From: Riptortus pedestris
Lineage: Eukaryota; Arthropoda; Insecta; Hemiptera; Alydidae
Assembly (NCBI GenBank): GCA_019009955.1
Contig: CM032228.1
Coordinates: 206,516,001-206,580,000 of the forward strand
Length of the DNA stretch: 64,000 nucleotides
Reading direction: 5' to 3'
The position numbers and the translations under genes were made by a program. Every line of letters begins with the position of its first letter. The first letter of the stretch is position 1. Of this stretch, positions 24,247 to 35,288 are shown one piece after another. The notes under the pieces were generated by a model, which worked only from the letters and a program-made list of their open reading frames with translations, had not been told where the DNA came from and ran no database searches.

Positions 24247-25630
24247 GTTTCTCTAAATCAGTTGAGGAACGCAGTAAATTTCTGAATCCTGATTGTTTTT
24301 GTATATGTTTCTAATTAAGAAGTGATTTACAGTTTGGCATTGGAGTTTTCAATGAGAGACAACAGTTGCTGGGACGATCCCTAGTTAATGGAGCATGCTT
24401 CTGACCGCAGCTGACCAGAAACTATAACCACTGACATTTCAGTGAGATAGTCAATATCATTCTATCCATATCCCATTAGCAGATTAAGTTCAGCCTTAAC
24501 GATGTTTACTTTTGTTAACAGTATTGAAAATACTCTACTCTATTTTCTAGTTTAATGTATTTGGTATAGATGTACCCCGACTTTTGAATAGTCCATTACT
24601 CAGGGTGTGCTGCTTAAACCAAGCAGCTCCAAATCAGCAGTATAGAACAACTATAGCAGAAAATAGCTCTATCAGCAATAATTTTAACGTAAATAGTGAA
24701 ATACTTAGGACTTTCCACTCCGCATAACTAAAAAATCCAAAAGAAAATGGGAAGCAAAAAACAGACGATAAAAGATAAGACTCACGAACATGTATGTAAA
24801 AGTATGATGGCAAAATTACTGAAAACATATAAATGGAACAACCAAAATGCCATTACAGGTAAAAACAATAATTAACTTATAAAACTAATAACTAAAAAAA
24901 GTTAATTATAAATTAATAAAGGAATTTCTCAGAATAGACATAACTATGTAAAATCTATTAAAAGGATTTTTAATGAAACAGTACAAGGAGTTCATTCATA
25001 CGGTATCAAATTACAGATGTCGTCCAAAGTGTATTGCATCTGAATTTAATTTGACAGGTGAAATATTAACTTAATACTGTGCTGGAAGAGGAGAGCCATA
25101 CAAGGGAATAGCATTATTTGTGCGTCGGTGGAAAAGGTTGAGCGAACGTCGGTTGAAAAAGTTCCCCTGAAACAGGTAGAGAAAAAAATAAAGTGCCCCC
25201 ACCGACTCTACAAACAGTGCTGCCCTCTCTCCGATAAACCCCAAAGCCTCATCTAATCTATTTACAGGTTTTTTAGACCTCGGCCTATAGGAGGAGACTT
25301 CCAGGCTCTGCCATAAATGGAGGCTCACGCTACTAAATTGTGATGTTCTTCAGAAAAATTCAATGCTGTTCGATTTCTGATGATATTCATTAATGTAAAA
25401 TCAGCATTAAAGATCGTACTTATGACATGATATTTGATATATTACTTAAATTATCTACCAATGCTAGTCACACATACATCTTACTTATCATCTACGAAAC
25501 CATAGATATAATTCGTATATAATATATATATATGAAACCCTTAAAAGTTACTAACTTTTGTAGTAGCTGCTATTTTAACTTGTAATAATTTAGGGAATTA
25601 TCATATGTCTTTAGGAAATATTCCATACAT
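24247..25630. other. Intergenic, no gene seen
   Basis: The minus-strand open frame at 25071-25328 (85 codons) is less AT-rich than its surroundings, but I recognise no domain and no exon signals. Confidence 0.35.
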
Positions 25631-25691
25631 GGGAAACAGGTCTTAATAACAGGAAGTCTTCCCATGAATTTCTTTATTAAAGCAGAATGCT

Positions 25692-25717
25692 TTTCAGCAC
25701 TAACGTGCCATAATCAG
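25692..25717 (-). ncRNA. Decayed hammerhead ribozyme motif, left arm of palindrome
   Basis: Read on the minus strand: CTGATTA, T, GGCAC, GTTA, GTGCT, GAAA. Stem II is almost complete (GGCAC with GTGCT). The core has one wrong base (G8 is T). The right arm carries the correct base there, so the ancestor probably had CTGATGA. Confidence 0.45.
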
Positions 25718-25795
25718 GTGCTTCGCTGTACAATAGATACTAGTGCTTCGGCTTTGGGGCTACTGCACTTGAGTAGCGGCCCCAAAGCTGTAGCG

Positions 25796-25821
25796 CGGAT
25801 GATGGCACATTAGTGCCGAAA
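25796..25821 (+). ncRNA. Decayed hammerhead ribozyme motif, right arm of palindrome
   Basis: Plus strand: CGGATGA (25796-25802), T, stem II GGCAC-ATTA-GTGCC, GAAA at 25818-25821. Stem II is a perfect 5-bp hairpin. The core differs from CTGATGA at one position (U4 is G). It is the mirror of the left-arm motif. Confidence 0.5.
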
Positions 25822-25879
25822 TGCTTTGTTCTTTAATAAAGAAATTGGTGGGAAGACTTCCTGTTTAGACCTGTTTCCC

Positions 25880-27206
25880 AGGATCACCACACATCCAGCA
25901 ACATATGAATTTTACTCCATATATGAAGGTGTACTATTTTCGAAAGGCTTCCCGTAGAAAAAGTTAGGAAGAGGCCCCATCGCCAATTTAGAGTGGACAG
26001 TATGAGGTTAACAAATATAGAATGAGTTTCATCATAAGGCAGAAGCCAATATATATTGAAGTAAGGTACATAGTTCATGGTGTAAAAGCCTATTGCGGGG
26101 ACATCTAGGGTTAGTGTGTTAATTTGTCATATATGCATGATGATGATGGTGAATATGAATATGATAATCGTGGTTAGTTTCAGTGAAGCTGATACAATAC
26201 GGTTTTAATTGACCTTATATGTGGGGGCTCATCATAGATTGCATGGGGCATTCCTCACTCTCCTTGCTTCATGTCTATGTTTGACATTAAACGAATAAGC
26301 AAAACTCAATGCGCTGCCGATATTTTAATGAGTATTTTAAGTTTGATTTACTTTAGGAAAATTCTGAGATAACCGTCCAGCTCGGCATTTTCGGGAAGTA
26401 TATTTTCTTCTTCGTTCTTCTTTTCACGTTCCTTGTTTCTCAGCGTGATCGCCCGAACGCCATGGTATCTACTAGCTCAAGTTGTCTTTCTTATACTCTC
26501 ACTAAAGGGGTGGAGACGTAGGTCTAGGGTTTCGTATTCTTTGGGGTCTTCTTGTACTTCCCTTCATTCTTCCCGGACTTCGTTTTCCCACTAACAGTCG
26601 GAATAAATAAAACAAAACGTAAATCGTTTTACGTGGAATAATACAACCTATTATCAAATGACCCTCCTTCAGTTTTCGTGGTGGCATTGACAACTCGTGG
26701 CATTTCTTGGAGCGTAGAGGCTCCCAAATGTTTAAAAGCTGGTGTGTGTTACGATATTTGTATACCAATCAAACTCTTCGCAAAGCAGCTCAATGCAATT
26801 GTGATAAGATGTCGGTGCATACTTTAAGATTTTTTTTTTGTTCCTTCTCACTATGTTTAGATGAATGCATCGGCCCATTATCCTGTTACACAATATTTAT
26901 TTATTTATTATGTGAAGCTCCGCAACTATGGCGACTTTCCCTTCTTAAACGTGGGGGTAAAACAAAACAAAAACAAAATAACAAAACGTGAAACACGAAA
27001 TAACAACAGAACAAAACTAAAGGAACAGAACACAAAAGAAACAAAAAACACGAACATAACATAGAACTGAAAACAGGTGGAAAATAAATAGGTAAAAAGT
27101 AAACTTGTTGATTTTGAAACAGAAACTATTCATAAAAACTGGCATCATTCAAATTTAAATACGTCACACACACAAACAAACATTAAAAAAAATGTAAAAT
27201 ATGGAA
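25880..27206. other. Intergenic, no gene seen
   Basis: Short open frames near 26500-26990 have no recognisable domain. An A-rich tract (AACAAAAC-type words) occupies about 26955-27065. Confidence 0.35.
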
Positions 27207-27641
27207 TTAAATAATCTCAAACTGCCCAATTGTTTTTAAATATTTCAGAATTTTGTTAATATGTGGGCTACCCTCAGTCAGTAGTTCGTTCAAGTTATGT
27301 GGTATGTTTAAGTAAGCTCGTAATCTGCATTCTGTTAGTAGGTGTTTTATAGTTAGTCCAGTGTTGCAATGAGTACAAGTAGGCTTGTCTTTTCTGTTCA
27401 TTATGTAAGAATGTGTTAGGTATGAATGCCCAATACGTAGTGTGGTGAGGACGACTTGGTCTCTTCTTGAATCTACGTATTGTCTCTTTGACCATCCAGT
27501 AACATTGCGTTTTATTTCCAATAGTTTGTTTTCAGTACGTAACTAGTGTTTTTGGCAGTCTTGGAATATTTTTGTTTGTACAATCTTGTTGAGGTCTGTT
27601 GGTGTTAGTGTAGATATGTCAGTAGTAGTCATTTTTGTTGC
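27207..27641 (-). pseudogene. LINE fragment, C-terminal part of an I/Jockey-like polyprotein
   Basis: The minus strand encodes the region downstream of the reverse transcriptase and RNase H in I/Jockey-type elements: RRDQVVLTTLRIGHSYLTHS followed by the zinc-knuckle-like CTHCNTGLTIKHLLTECRL. The related frame continues upstream to about 27641, with one in-frame stop (TAG) near 27540. The reverse transcriptase itself is absent. The closest relative in this window is at 33440-33720. It is a dead 5'-truncated copy. Confidence 0.7.
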
Positions 27642-28613
27642 TAGTTAACAATAAACAATGACCAAAAAGAATTAAATTTTCCTCAAAAATTGGTTTATCT
27701 CCCTTTATGATGAGTAATTTGAATTCGTTCAACATATCCTTGTTCAAATGCTGTGAAACAGTCCCTGACTAGAACTGGACCACCTTCATGCTTTACTGTT
27801 TGAGTTAAGCACGGAGGAATACATTTTTTCTCTAATCTGACTCTTTAATCCAAATATACAAAACATAAAATTAACCAGTGTGACGTATTTTTCTGCACTC
27901 TTAGACTGTTTTGTACTTATGAGAAAGTGCCTACTGATACCTCATATTCTTATTAGCGGTTATAGTTAGTTACCTATCACTTTTATGTCAGAAATTTATT
28001 GCTGGAGAGTTCACACTCAGCTCAATTATGGGCTGCATTTGGTCTTGTGTTTCTCTTGCTTTTTTAAACTTTAAATTGCACCTCTAGGGAGTATTTTATT
28101 TAAAATCTTCGAAATCACATAAGTCAGGCAACAACGGTCATGGCCAGTACTCGAATGTGTGTCGCAATTGAAAAATTATGTACACACAGGTTCCATTCCA
28201 AACCACAATATATCAATGTTAAAAAAACATGATATGGTACGTCAAATCTTTTTTTTACAAAACTAATTTCTATTATTATGTTAACTGATTTCTTTAAATA
28301 TCATTAAATAGCAAACTTATATAACATAAACTGGGGGTCGAGGGGATAAATGAGTCTCACCATTGGCGTGAAAATAGTTTTTGGTTCTCCTGGAAGTTGG
28401 TAATGTGTCCCTTTCTACTCGTTCTTCTTGAATGAAGGGAGTTGAATAAATCGAGCAGAACCACAACGAAAACCTTTGTTTGTGAATCCTCTTTGAGGTT
28501 AGCTCAAGCTCTTTATGGTTTACGATATCTGCCGTATGTATATATTTGAGCACGTGCATGTGTGTTCAATATTAATTTAGTATAAAGATTCATCACATAT
28601 ATTTCATGTAAAC
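27642..28613. other. Intergenic, no gene seen
   Basis: AT-rich sequence with no recognised feature. Confidence 0.4.
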
Positions 28614-28776
28614 AAAAGTCTGTCACACAGGGGCTGCGTACACTAAGTAGATTTCCCTCTTTTAGTTTAATAATAGATAAACCTATATACTGGTAACATA
28701 ATACCACCTTGAATATTAAGTGAATAAATGCAAACGGTAATAAGAAATCTTTCCCCTCCAGGCGGGAAGCGTCTGG

Positions 28777-28832
28777 AATGTAAACAAACAGGTCTGCCAA
28801 CCCGGCTCTCACCTGAAAGAAAAACAATTACT
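28777..28832 (+). repeat. 56-bp direct repeat, left copy
   Basis: Family B body sequence from AATGTAAACAAACAGG to AACAATTACT is repeated at 29132-29187 with one mismatch (CCCGG/CCCGA). The pair flanks a foreign insert, so it is either an unusually long target-site duplication or a local duplication made with the insertion. Confidence 0.8.
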
Positions 28833-29131
28833 TTTTTACTTGTTTATTTGGGTTTTAAACACATTTCAAAATAGAATAATAAAATACTAATAACAACAAC
28901 ATTATTCACCTAGCCTATAACACTTTATAAAATACACAATTATTAAGGGGGTCCCTAACCCCTTGGATGTCCCTAAAGGACATTATAAAAAAGGTGCTAG
29001 CACCCAAAAAAAAAAAAAATAAAAGAGAGTTCTTTGCCTTAACCTAAGACGTATCTAACAAAAAAAAATATAAAGAAAATAAATAAAACAGAAGAAAACA
29101 ACAATACAAAAAAAAAAGCCTCAAACATAGC
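28833..29131 (+). mobile_element. 299-bp retroposon-like insert in a family B element
   Basis: The insert interrupts family B between the 56-bp duplicates. It holds a perfect palindrome GGTGCTAGCACC (28993-29004), followed by a run of about 14 A residues, then a second A-rich section ending near 29118. A-rich 3' sequence and flanking duplication point to target-primed retroposition. I do not recognise the family and see no promoter boxes. Confidence 0.5.
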
Positions 29132-29187
29132 AATGTAAACAAACAGGTCTGCCAACCCGACTCTCACCTGAAAGAAAAACAATTACT
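29132..29187 (+). repeat. 56-bp direct repeat, right copy
   Basis: Second copy of the duplication described at 28777-28832. Family B resumes directly after it. Confidence 0.8.
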
Positions 29188-29755
29188 GAAATATTTCAGA
29201 ATATAACTTATTAATTTGATTAAGAAGTATTTACTATATCTAGTGCTGTAATTTATAATTAATGAGAATAATTTTTATCGCAATCTATCAAATTTAAGTA
29301 GTCTAAAAACCTAAGACGGGGGTGGGGATGCCACCAGAACATATTTGCAGGTTTGTCGTATAATAAAGGTCTCTTGAAACAATATTTGGTATTTAAGGTT
29401 TGAATAATGTGGTTTATTACATAACCGAGTATTGTTAGTTTAACATCAGTAGAATTGGGGGTTTGCTGAAGACTGAAAACTATAAAATCCAAATATCTCG
29501 GTTAATATTCATGATACAGAGAATATGTATACAACAATATTTATAGACGATTTAATTTGAAATTAGATTGGTTCTTGACAATTTTTCGATCCGACTTATA
29601 GTAACGGAGATATTTCGAATTTTCAAAATTCCTCCCCCCCTCCCTCTTGTCCGATTTCAGCCATTAACGAACTTGATCCTCCCTTTTAGATAAAACGATT
29701 AAATAACTAGTTTGGTAACGATAAAAAAAAAATTACAATCGCTAGAGTGTTAATA

Positions 29756-29757
<2 letters not shown>

Positions 29758-29824
<67 letters not shown>
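29758..29824. repeat. (TA)n array, left half
   Basis: This is the TA array of the B copy at 28614-30330. The inverted repeat at 29861-30162 splits it from a second TA array at 30164-30214. Confidence 0.85.
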
Positions 29825-29827
<3 letters not shown>

Positions 29828-29927
29828 TGTGCTGATGGTTTCGACCAGGTTGTATTAATATGTGGTGTGTTGTTCTTTTCGGAGCTTTGGTCAATGTTGG
29901 TGAAATGAATCTTAGTTTATGCCAATA

Positions 29928-29957
29928 TTTCGAGAATTTTTATTTTCTCTTCCTCAG
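29928..29957 (-). ncRNA. Hammerhead ribozyme motif, left arm
   Basis: Minus strand: CTGAGGA (29951-29957), stem II starting GAGAA and closing TTCTC with an A-rich loop, then GAAA (29928-29931). All invariant core bases of a hammerhead are present. A short stem III (AU/AU around AUUGGC) followed by A can be drawn, giving a type I layout. Stem I pairing (TTAGT with ACTAA) is only partial, so activity is uncertain. Confidence 0.6.
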
Positions 29958-30065
29958 GGCAAGACTAAATATATTTATAGACTATTATACATTCTTATTA
30001 CACTATGACTATGGTTATTGTGTAATAAGAATGTATACTAGTCTATAAATATATTTAGTCTTGCC

Positions 30066-30095
30066 CTGAGGAAGAGAAAATAAAAATTCTCGAAA
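30066..30095 (+). ncRNA. Hammerhead ribozyme motif, right arm
   Basis: Mirror copy of the left-arm motif on the plus strand: CTGAGGA at 30066-30072, stem II GAGAA/TTCTC, GAAA at 30092-30095. The core is intact on both arms although the arms are old enough to differ at some positions outside it. Confidence 0.6.
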
Positions 30096-30158
30096 TATTG
30101 GCATAAACTAAGATTCATTTCACCAACATTGACCAAAGCTCCAAAAAGAACAACACAC

Positions 30159-30220
<62 letters not shown>

Positions 30221-30748
30221 CATACACACACATAAATAAATACACATCATCTCCTGGGTGGAATCGATGGACATTTGAGGACGTTTTACAAAACGCGTCA
30301 TGAGTACGACCTCAATAGCTGATTTCTCGTAACTTCCTGCCAACATATTAGGAACTTCATCAGTTGAACTAGAGATTATCGTTTTTTATGTCACTTTAAT
30401 TCAATTTTTCGTACAATATTTACATTTCTCAGGTAAATAATGATTACCACCAAGAGTTCTGTGAAACCACGGTGACATTTTTCATCTACCCACACATTTA
30501 TGAATTTCCTTCTTGACGCACTATACATATGAATATGGTTTCTACGCATTACGTCACTAAATGACTCACCACTATTACGTCGTTACCACTTGGCCTGTGT
30601 AAAGTAGACACATGAAATGGTCAAAGGGAGACTTTTTCAAGTCATCAAGAAATATTATAACGACTTAATGCTTTAATGGTGTTATTGTTTGCGTTTTCGG
30701 TGGTTTTCTTCATGTCTGTTTTTGTAATTTAATGACATGAGAATGACT

Positions 30749-31193
30749 AAAGTCCGTCACGTTAGGGGCTGCGTAAACTAAGCAGATTTCCCACGTGAAG
30801 TTTTAGAGAATAGAAAAATTTCACGAGAGCCGAGCAATCAAGGAAACGGCCTAACTCGTTTTTGGCGGGAAAGTCACTCACGTCCGTTAGCCGCCCAGAT
30901 TTAATAAAAATGCAAATATCTCAGTTAATATTCAAGATAGAGAATAAATGTATATAACAATATTTATAGTAACTTTAATTTGCAATAAGATTAATTCTGT
31001 ACAATTTTTCGATCCGACGTACAGTAACGGAGATATTTCGATTTTTCGAAACTCCTCCCCTCTAACCCCCCTCCCTCCCAGTGGTCCGATTTTAGCCCTT
31101 AACGAACTTGATCTTTCTTTTTACATAAAACGACTAAATATCGCGTTTGGTAACAATCAAACAAAGATTGCGACCGCTAGAGCGGTAACAGAC

Positions 31194-31227
<34 letters not shown>

Positions 31228-31351
31228 TTTTGAACGGACCTCATTTTCGTCATCTCCTAGGTAGGATCGATGGACATTTGAAGAAATATTTCGAAAATCT
31301 CGTCATGAGTACAACCTCAATAGCTGATTTCCGTCAAGGGAAATCTGCTAA
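30749..31351 (+). repeat. Family B element, short subfamily, complete
   Basis: A 603-bp copy from AAAGTCCGTCACG to CTGCTAA. The short-subfamily block (GAGAGCCGAGCAATC, TTTTTGGCGGGAAAGTCAC) replaces the long-subfamily body. The (TA)n array at 31197-31224 is followed by CAGTTTTGAACGGACCTC, GGATCGATGGACATTTGAAG and the terminal palindrome (one base pair changed). It ends 22 bp before the next B copy in opposite orientation. Confidence 0.75.
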
Positions 31352-31373
31352 TAACTCAATGCACTGCTGAGTT

Positions 31374-32322
31374 TTAGCAGATTTCCATTAAGGGTAATAA
31401 ACTATTGAGGTCGTACTCATGACGCGATTTTCGAAAAGTTTCTTCAAATGTCCATCGATCCTACCCAGGAGATGACGAAAATGAGGTCCGTTCAAAATTA
31501 TATATATATATATATATGTCTGTTAACACTCTAGCGTTCGCAATTTTTATTTAATCGTCACCAAACTCGGTATTTAATCGTTATAGGTAAAAAGGAAGGT
31601 CAAGTTCGTTAACAGCTGAAATCGGACCAGTGGGAGAGGGGGTTTAGAGGGGGGATTTTCGAAAATTAGAAATATCTCTGTTACTATACCATCGGATCGA
31701 AAAATTGTATAGACTCAATCTTATTGCAAATTAAATTTACTATAAAAATTGTTATATGCATTTATTCTCTATCTTGAATATTAACCGAGATATTTGCATT
31801 TTTCAGTCTTCAGCCATCAGCAAACCGCCACTTCTAATCATGTTACATAAACAATACTCGGTTATGTAATAAACCACATTATTCGAAGTTTAAATACTAA
31901 AAACTGTATTCAAGAGACCTTTATTATACGAAATACATGCAAATATGTCCCGGTGACCCCCCCCCCCCTGTCTTAAGGTTTTGGATTACTAAAATTTGAT
32001 TGATTGAGATAACAATTATTCTGACTTATTATTAATTACAGTACTAGATATAGTAAATAGTTCTCAATAAAATTAATATGTTATATTCTGATATAGTTCA
32101 GTAATTGTTTTTCTTTCCGGTGTGAAGCGGGCAGACCTGTTCGTTTACATTTCTAACCTAACGCTTCCTGTCGGCAGGTTATTGAAATTGGATGAAACAT
32201 TTCTTATTTCCGTTTGTATTTATTCACGGTGGTGTTGTGTTACCAGTACGTAGATTTATCTATTACTAAACTTCACGAGGGAAATCTGCTTAGTTTACGC
32301 AGCCCCTGCGTGACGGACTTTT
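31374..32322 (-). repeat. Family B element, long subfamily, complete
   Basis: A 949-bp copy that serves as a reference for the long subfamily. On the plus strand it runs from TTAGCAGATTTCCATTAAGG to CGCAGCCCCTGCGTGACGGACTTTT. The short (TA)n is at 31499-31517. The long-specific body includes TAATTGTTTTTCTTTCCGG and CTTCCTGTCGGCAGG. It faces the preceding short copy, palindromic end to palindromic end. Confidence 0.75.
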
Positions 32323-32688
32323 ATTTCATTAGTATTTTAAGTTTGATTTGCTTCAGGTAAACATTTTCTGAGATAAACGTCCAGCTTGAATTTAAATAAA
32401 TTATATTGTGACCCTTATAATGCAAGCATTTAATCTAGGTTGAGATATTCATTTGAAAAGGAAATATTTATTCTTTAATTTAGACTTAAACTTTGGAGTC
32501 TAATATTTATCTTGACTGAATAAATATGTAGCCACTCTGAGCAAAATATCCTTTTTAAGCAAAATCACGGTTCCTTTTCATATGTGTGGAAACAATTTGT
32601 GGAGTTATATATTCATATCATGCATTCCCGTGTAGGTAGTGGAAAACCTTCACGTAATAAGTTGAATTCAAGAATTCAAATAAATTTT

Positions 32689-32802
32689 ACGGACCTCATT
32701 TTCGTCATCTCCTGGGATCGATGGACATTATAAGAAATTTTTCGAAAATCGCGTCTTTAGTACGACCTCAATAGCTGATTTCCCTTAAGGGAAATCTACT
32801 AA
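32689..32802 (+). repeat. Family B element, 3' end only
   Basis: Only the last 114 bp are present: ACGGACCTCATTTTCGTCAT, GATCGATGGACATT, GAGTACGACCTC-type and the terminal palindrome with CTACTAA. It is cut exactly where other copies have the (TA)n array. Confidence 0.7.
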
Positions 32803-33430
32803 AAATACAAGTTACTCTGTCAATTTTCCAGTTAGAGGAAAATGAGTCGAACGACCATTTTAATGAGGTTATCATAATAATAAAAATAGTAATAAGGGAA
32901 ATATTTCCCGTTTTGATGCTCGCGATGAAGCCAACTGCGGCTTGGTTAGTTTCAATTTTGCAACTTAGCGGTGACAGGACGAGTACAGGAAAACTATGGA
33001 ATAGAAACCACCTTGCGGGAGAATAGGTAATTAGAGAATACTAGCAGCGCTCTCTAGCGTCTAGAATACCCGGAGAAGTGTCTTCTCTCTTGAATAGGGC
33101 CCCAATTAGCCACCCACGCGAGCGGAACATAGTTTGTTTACACATTAGTGACAAAGTGTTAACAGAGCAGTGAAGTAGATACAAATTTTTTAATGAAGTG
33201 GGACATGAAAAGTGACTGAGGCAGAATTATATTTAATCCAGAAAGCAACTTTATTCCGCATAGCAACGTTAAATTATTGTAGCTACTGACTTTCATCTTT
33301 CCAAGCTATTTTAATGATGCTGGCTTTCATATTTTTTTTCTATTTCCTCCACAATAATACGCCTACATAAAAACTACTTTAAATGTTACATAAACATCTG
33401 CTATTTAGTGGTGAAGGTGATTTAAAATAA
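32803..33430. other. Intergenic, no gene seen
   Basis: A locally less AT-rich segment (about 32920-33130) has no recognised gene. Confidence 0.35.
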
Positions 33431-33439
33431 CAACCCAAA

Positions 33440-34012
33440 CAAAGGAAAATCTCTAAAAAATCTTACCAGACGAGATCAAGTGGTGTTGACTAGGCTTAGA
33501 ATCGTACATTCACTACTTACACATTCATACCTAATAAACCATAAAGACCGACCTACATGCACTCACTGTAACACATTACTGACCATTAAACATCTCCTCA
33601 CTGACTGCAGACTACGTGAACAGCTGAACTTACCGAACGACTTGTACAAACTATTGACAGAAGGTGTCCACATATAAATACACTCTTAAATTGCTTGAAG
33701 ACCATTAACATTTACAACAAACTAAACCACACCTACCCCACTCATTTTATATGTCAAATTATGTTAATAATTCTTCTTGTATGAGTTTTTGAGAACAATA
33801 GTGTTTAATACATTTTTAAACTTGTGCCTTAGACTTCCATCATCCTCAAATTTACAGTTTCACATTGTTTTATTTTATAAATTTTATTTCGTTCTACTTT
33901 ATACTGTGTTTTAATAATTATTTTCTTTATTTTAAAATTTTAGTGTACAGAATTGAAATTAAATGATACTGAGCGACATCGCCTAGCTGCAGAGTTCATA
34001 AAATAAATGATT
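33440..34012 (+). pseudogene. LINE fragment, I/Jockey-like 3' end with untranslated tail
   Basis: The plus strand encodes RRDQVVLTRLRIVHSLLTHS and CTHCNTLLTIKHLLTDCRL, the same C-terminal zinc-knuckle region as at 27207-27641. The reading frame breaks after LLTEG by a frameshift; the shifted frame still resembles the other copy for about a dozen codons. A 3' tail of about 300 bp follows, ending near GAGTTCATAAAATAAATGA. No reverse transcriptase is left. Confidence 0.7.
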
Positions 34013-34200
34013 TATGTGAGTTGAAACAGACTGTTAAGTGAAAGTGTTATGGTAAATTGGTAAGTTGGTAGAGAAACTTACTTAATAAATCTGTTTTGTA
34101 GATACATACACTCAAAACTGTATATAAAAGATAAAGTAGATAAACAGTCATAACATACTGATAACTACTAAGAACGTTTCTCCCTTTTGTTTTTATCAAA

Positions 34201-34793
34201 AAAAGTCCGTCACGCAGGGGCTGCGTAAACTAAGCAGATTTCCCACGTGAATTTTAATAATAGAAAAATTTACTTACTGCTAACACAACTCCACTGTGAA
34301 TATTAGGTAAATAAATAAAACGGTAAAAAAAAATATTTCCCCTCGTGGCGGAAAGCGTCTCAAATGTAAACAAACAGATCTGTCATCGGCTTTCAGTTAT
34401 TGTTTTTCATTCCGACATCGGAAACCCTTTATATGTCAATATTTATAGTACATTTATATATTATATTATTATTTATTAACGTCCACTTTTTGCAACTCGG
34501 GCTAATCGGAACGGGTTATCTACAGGTTACCACCCTTTTCTAGCCAGGGTGGGATTTTAGGATGTTATTTAATGAGTACATTTAATTTGCAATAAGATTC
34601 ACTCGATACACTTTTACGATACGACTTATAGTAACGGAGATATTTCGAATTTTTAAAACTCTCCCCCTCTAAACCCCCCGTTCCCCTAGTCCAATTTCAG
34701 CCATTAACATACTTGATACTCCTTTTTACATAAAACGATTAAATAAGTAGTTTGGTAACGATAAAAAAAAAATTGCGACCGCAAGAGCGTTAG

Positions 34794-34863
<70 letters not shown>

Positions 34864-34971
34864 TTTGAACGGACTTCATTTTCATCATCTCCTGGGTGGA
34901 CTCGATGGACATTTGAAGAAAAATGAGTACGACCTCAAAATGGCTGATATCGCTTAAGAGAAATCTGCTAA
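34201..34971 (+). repeat. Family B element, interrupted by a SINE piece
   Basis: It begins AAAAGTCCGTCACGCAGGGG and ends AAATCTGCTAA. A family C SINE fragment with its own 10-bp target duplication sits at 34457-34574. The long-subfamily body before it is shortened. The (TA)n array is at 34798-34857, and the terminal palindrome is decayed (CGCTTAAGAG). Confidence 0.7.
34457..34574 (-). repeat. SINE family C, copy 5, 5'-truncated, nested in family B
   Basis: A 118-bp fragment holding only the 3' body and tail of the SINE (TTATTAACGTCCACTTTTTG, CTACAGGTTACCACCC). It is flanked by AGTACATTTA at 34447-34456 and 34575-34584, a perfect 10-bp target duplication. The 5' truncation is typical of target-primed reverse transcription. 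The insertion is younger than the B copy. Confidence 0.8.
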
Positions 34972-35143
34972 GGAGGACTTCGTGAAAAAGTGACAAAATT
35001 ACATAAATTTAGTAATTAGAAATCAAGTCAGGTTGGGCTCTAGTATGTCTATTAAAATTACCCGTACACAAGGGCAATACACAAATGACTGATATTGGTA
35101 AGCAAGCAAAATTAGCAACAAAAATGACCATTACTGACTTACT

Positions 35144-35149
<6 letters not shown>

Positions 35150-35199
<50 letters not shown>
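35150..35199. repeat. (TA)n microsatellite
   Basis: A TA array not clearly bounded by family A or B sequence. Confidence 0.85.
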
Positions 35200-35202
<3 letters not shown>

Positions 35203-35259
35203 GACTTATTGCGCAAGATTTTAGAACATCATTATGAGAAGAATTTGTCCATTATTCAT

Positions 35260-35288
35260 AAGGTTCCATCTTCATCAGATGGAACCTT
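35260..35288. repeat. Perfect hairpin, 12-bp stem, 5-base loop
   Basis: AAGGTTCCATCT (35260-35271), loop TCATC, AGATGGAACCTT (35277-35288). It could be a cruciform or a small RNA hairpin, but no gene context gives it a role. Confidence 0.6.

Larger units (their letters stand above)
25631..25879. repeat. 249-bp palindromic (foldback) repeat
   Basis: The outer arms GGGAAACAGGTC (25631-25642) and GACCTGTTTCCC (25868-25879) are perfect complements. The arms stay alignable inward through GGAAGTCTTCCC, TTTCTTTATTAA and a GGCAC..GTGC block to the centre GGCTTTGGGGC/GCCCCAAAGC around GCTAC..GTAGC. Small indels separate the arms, so the structure is old. Each arm holds a damaged hammerhead motif. Confidence 0.75.
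29861..30162. repeat. 302-bp inverted repeat with 143-bp arms
   Basis: The arms 29861-30003 and 30020-30162 are near-perfect complements around a 16-bp spacer. The transcript of either strand would fold into one long hairpin. Each arm carries an intact hammerhead core. The repeat lies inside the TA array of a family B element, so TA arrays were its target. It has no coding capacity beyond incidental frames that mirror each other on the two strands. Confidence 0.85.
28614..30330 (+). repeat. Family B element, long subfamily, with two nested insertions
   Basis: It starts AAAAGTCTGTCACACAGGGG and ends near CGTCATGAGTACGACCTCAATAGCTGATTTC, where the terminal palindrome is lost. It is inflated to about 1.7 kb by a 299-bp insert with a 56-bp flanking duplication (28777-29187) and by an inverted repeat sitting in its (TA)n array (29861-30162). 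The remaining blocks (CGGAGATATTTCGAATTTTC, GTAACGGAGATATTT and others) follow the family order. Confidence 0.7.

Noticed and set aside
25071..25328. 85-codon minus-strand open frame
   Set aside because: Less AT-rich than its flanks, but no motif and no supporting signals.
29860..30346. Two open frames with the same translation on opposite strands
   Set aside because: They arise from the 143-bp inverted repeat and cross TA arrays, so they are not a gene pair.
35260..35288. Hairpin containing CTGATGA on the minus strand
   Set aside because: The stem is a plain inverted repeat, and no GAAA follows in the right place for a ribozyme.
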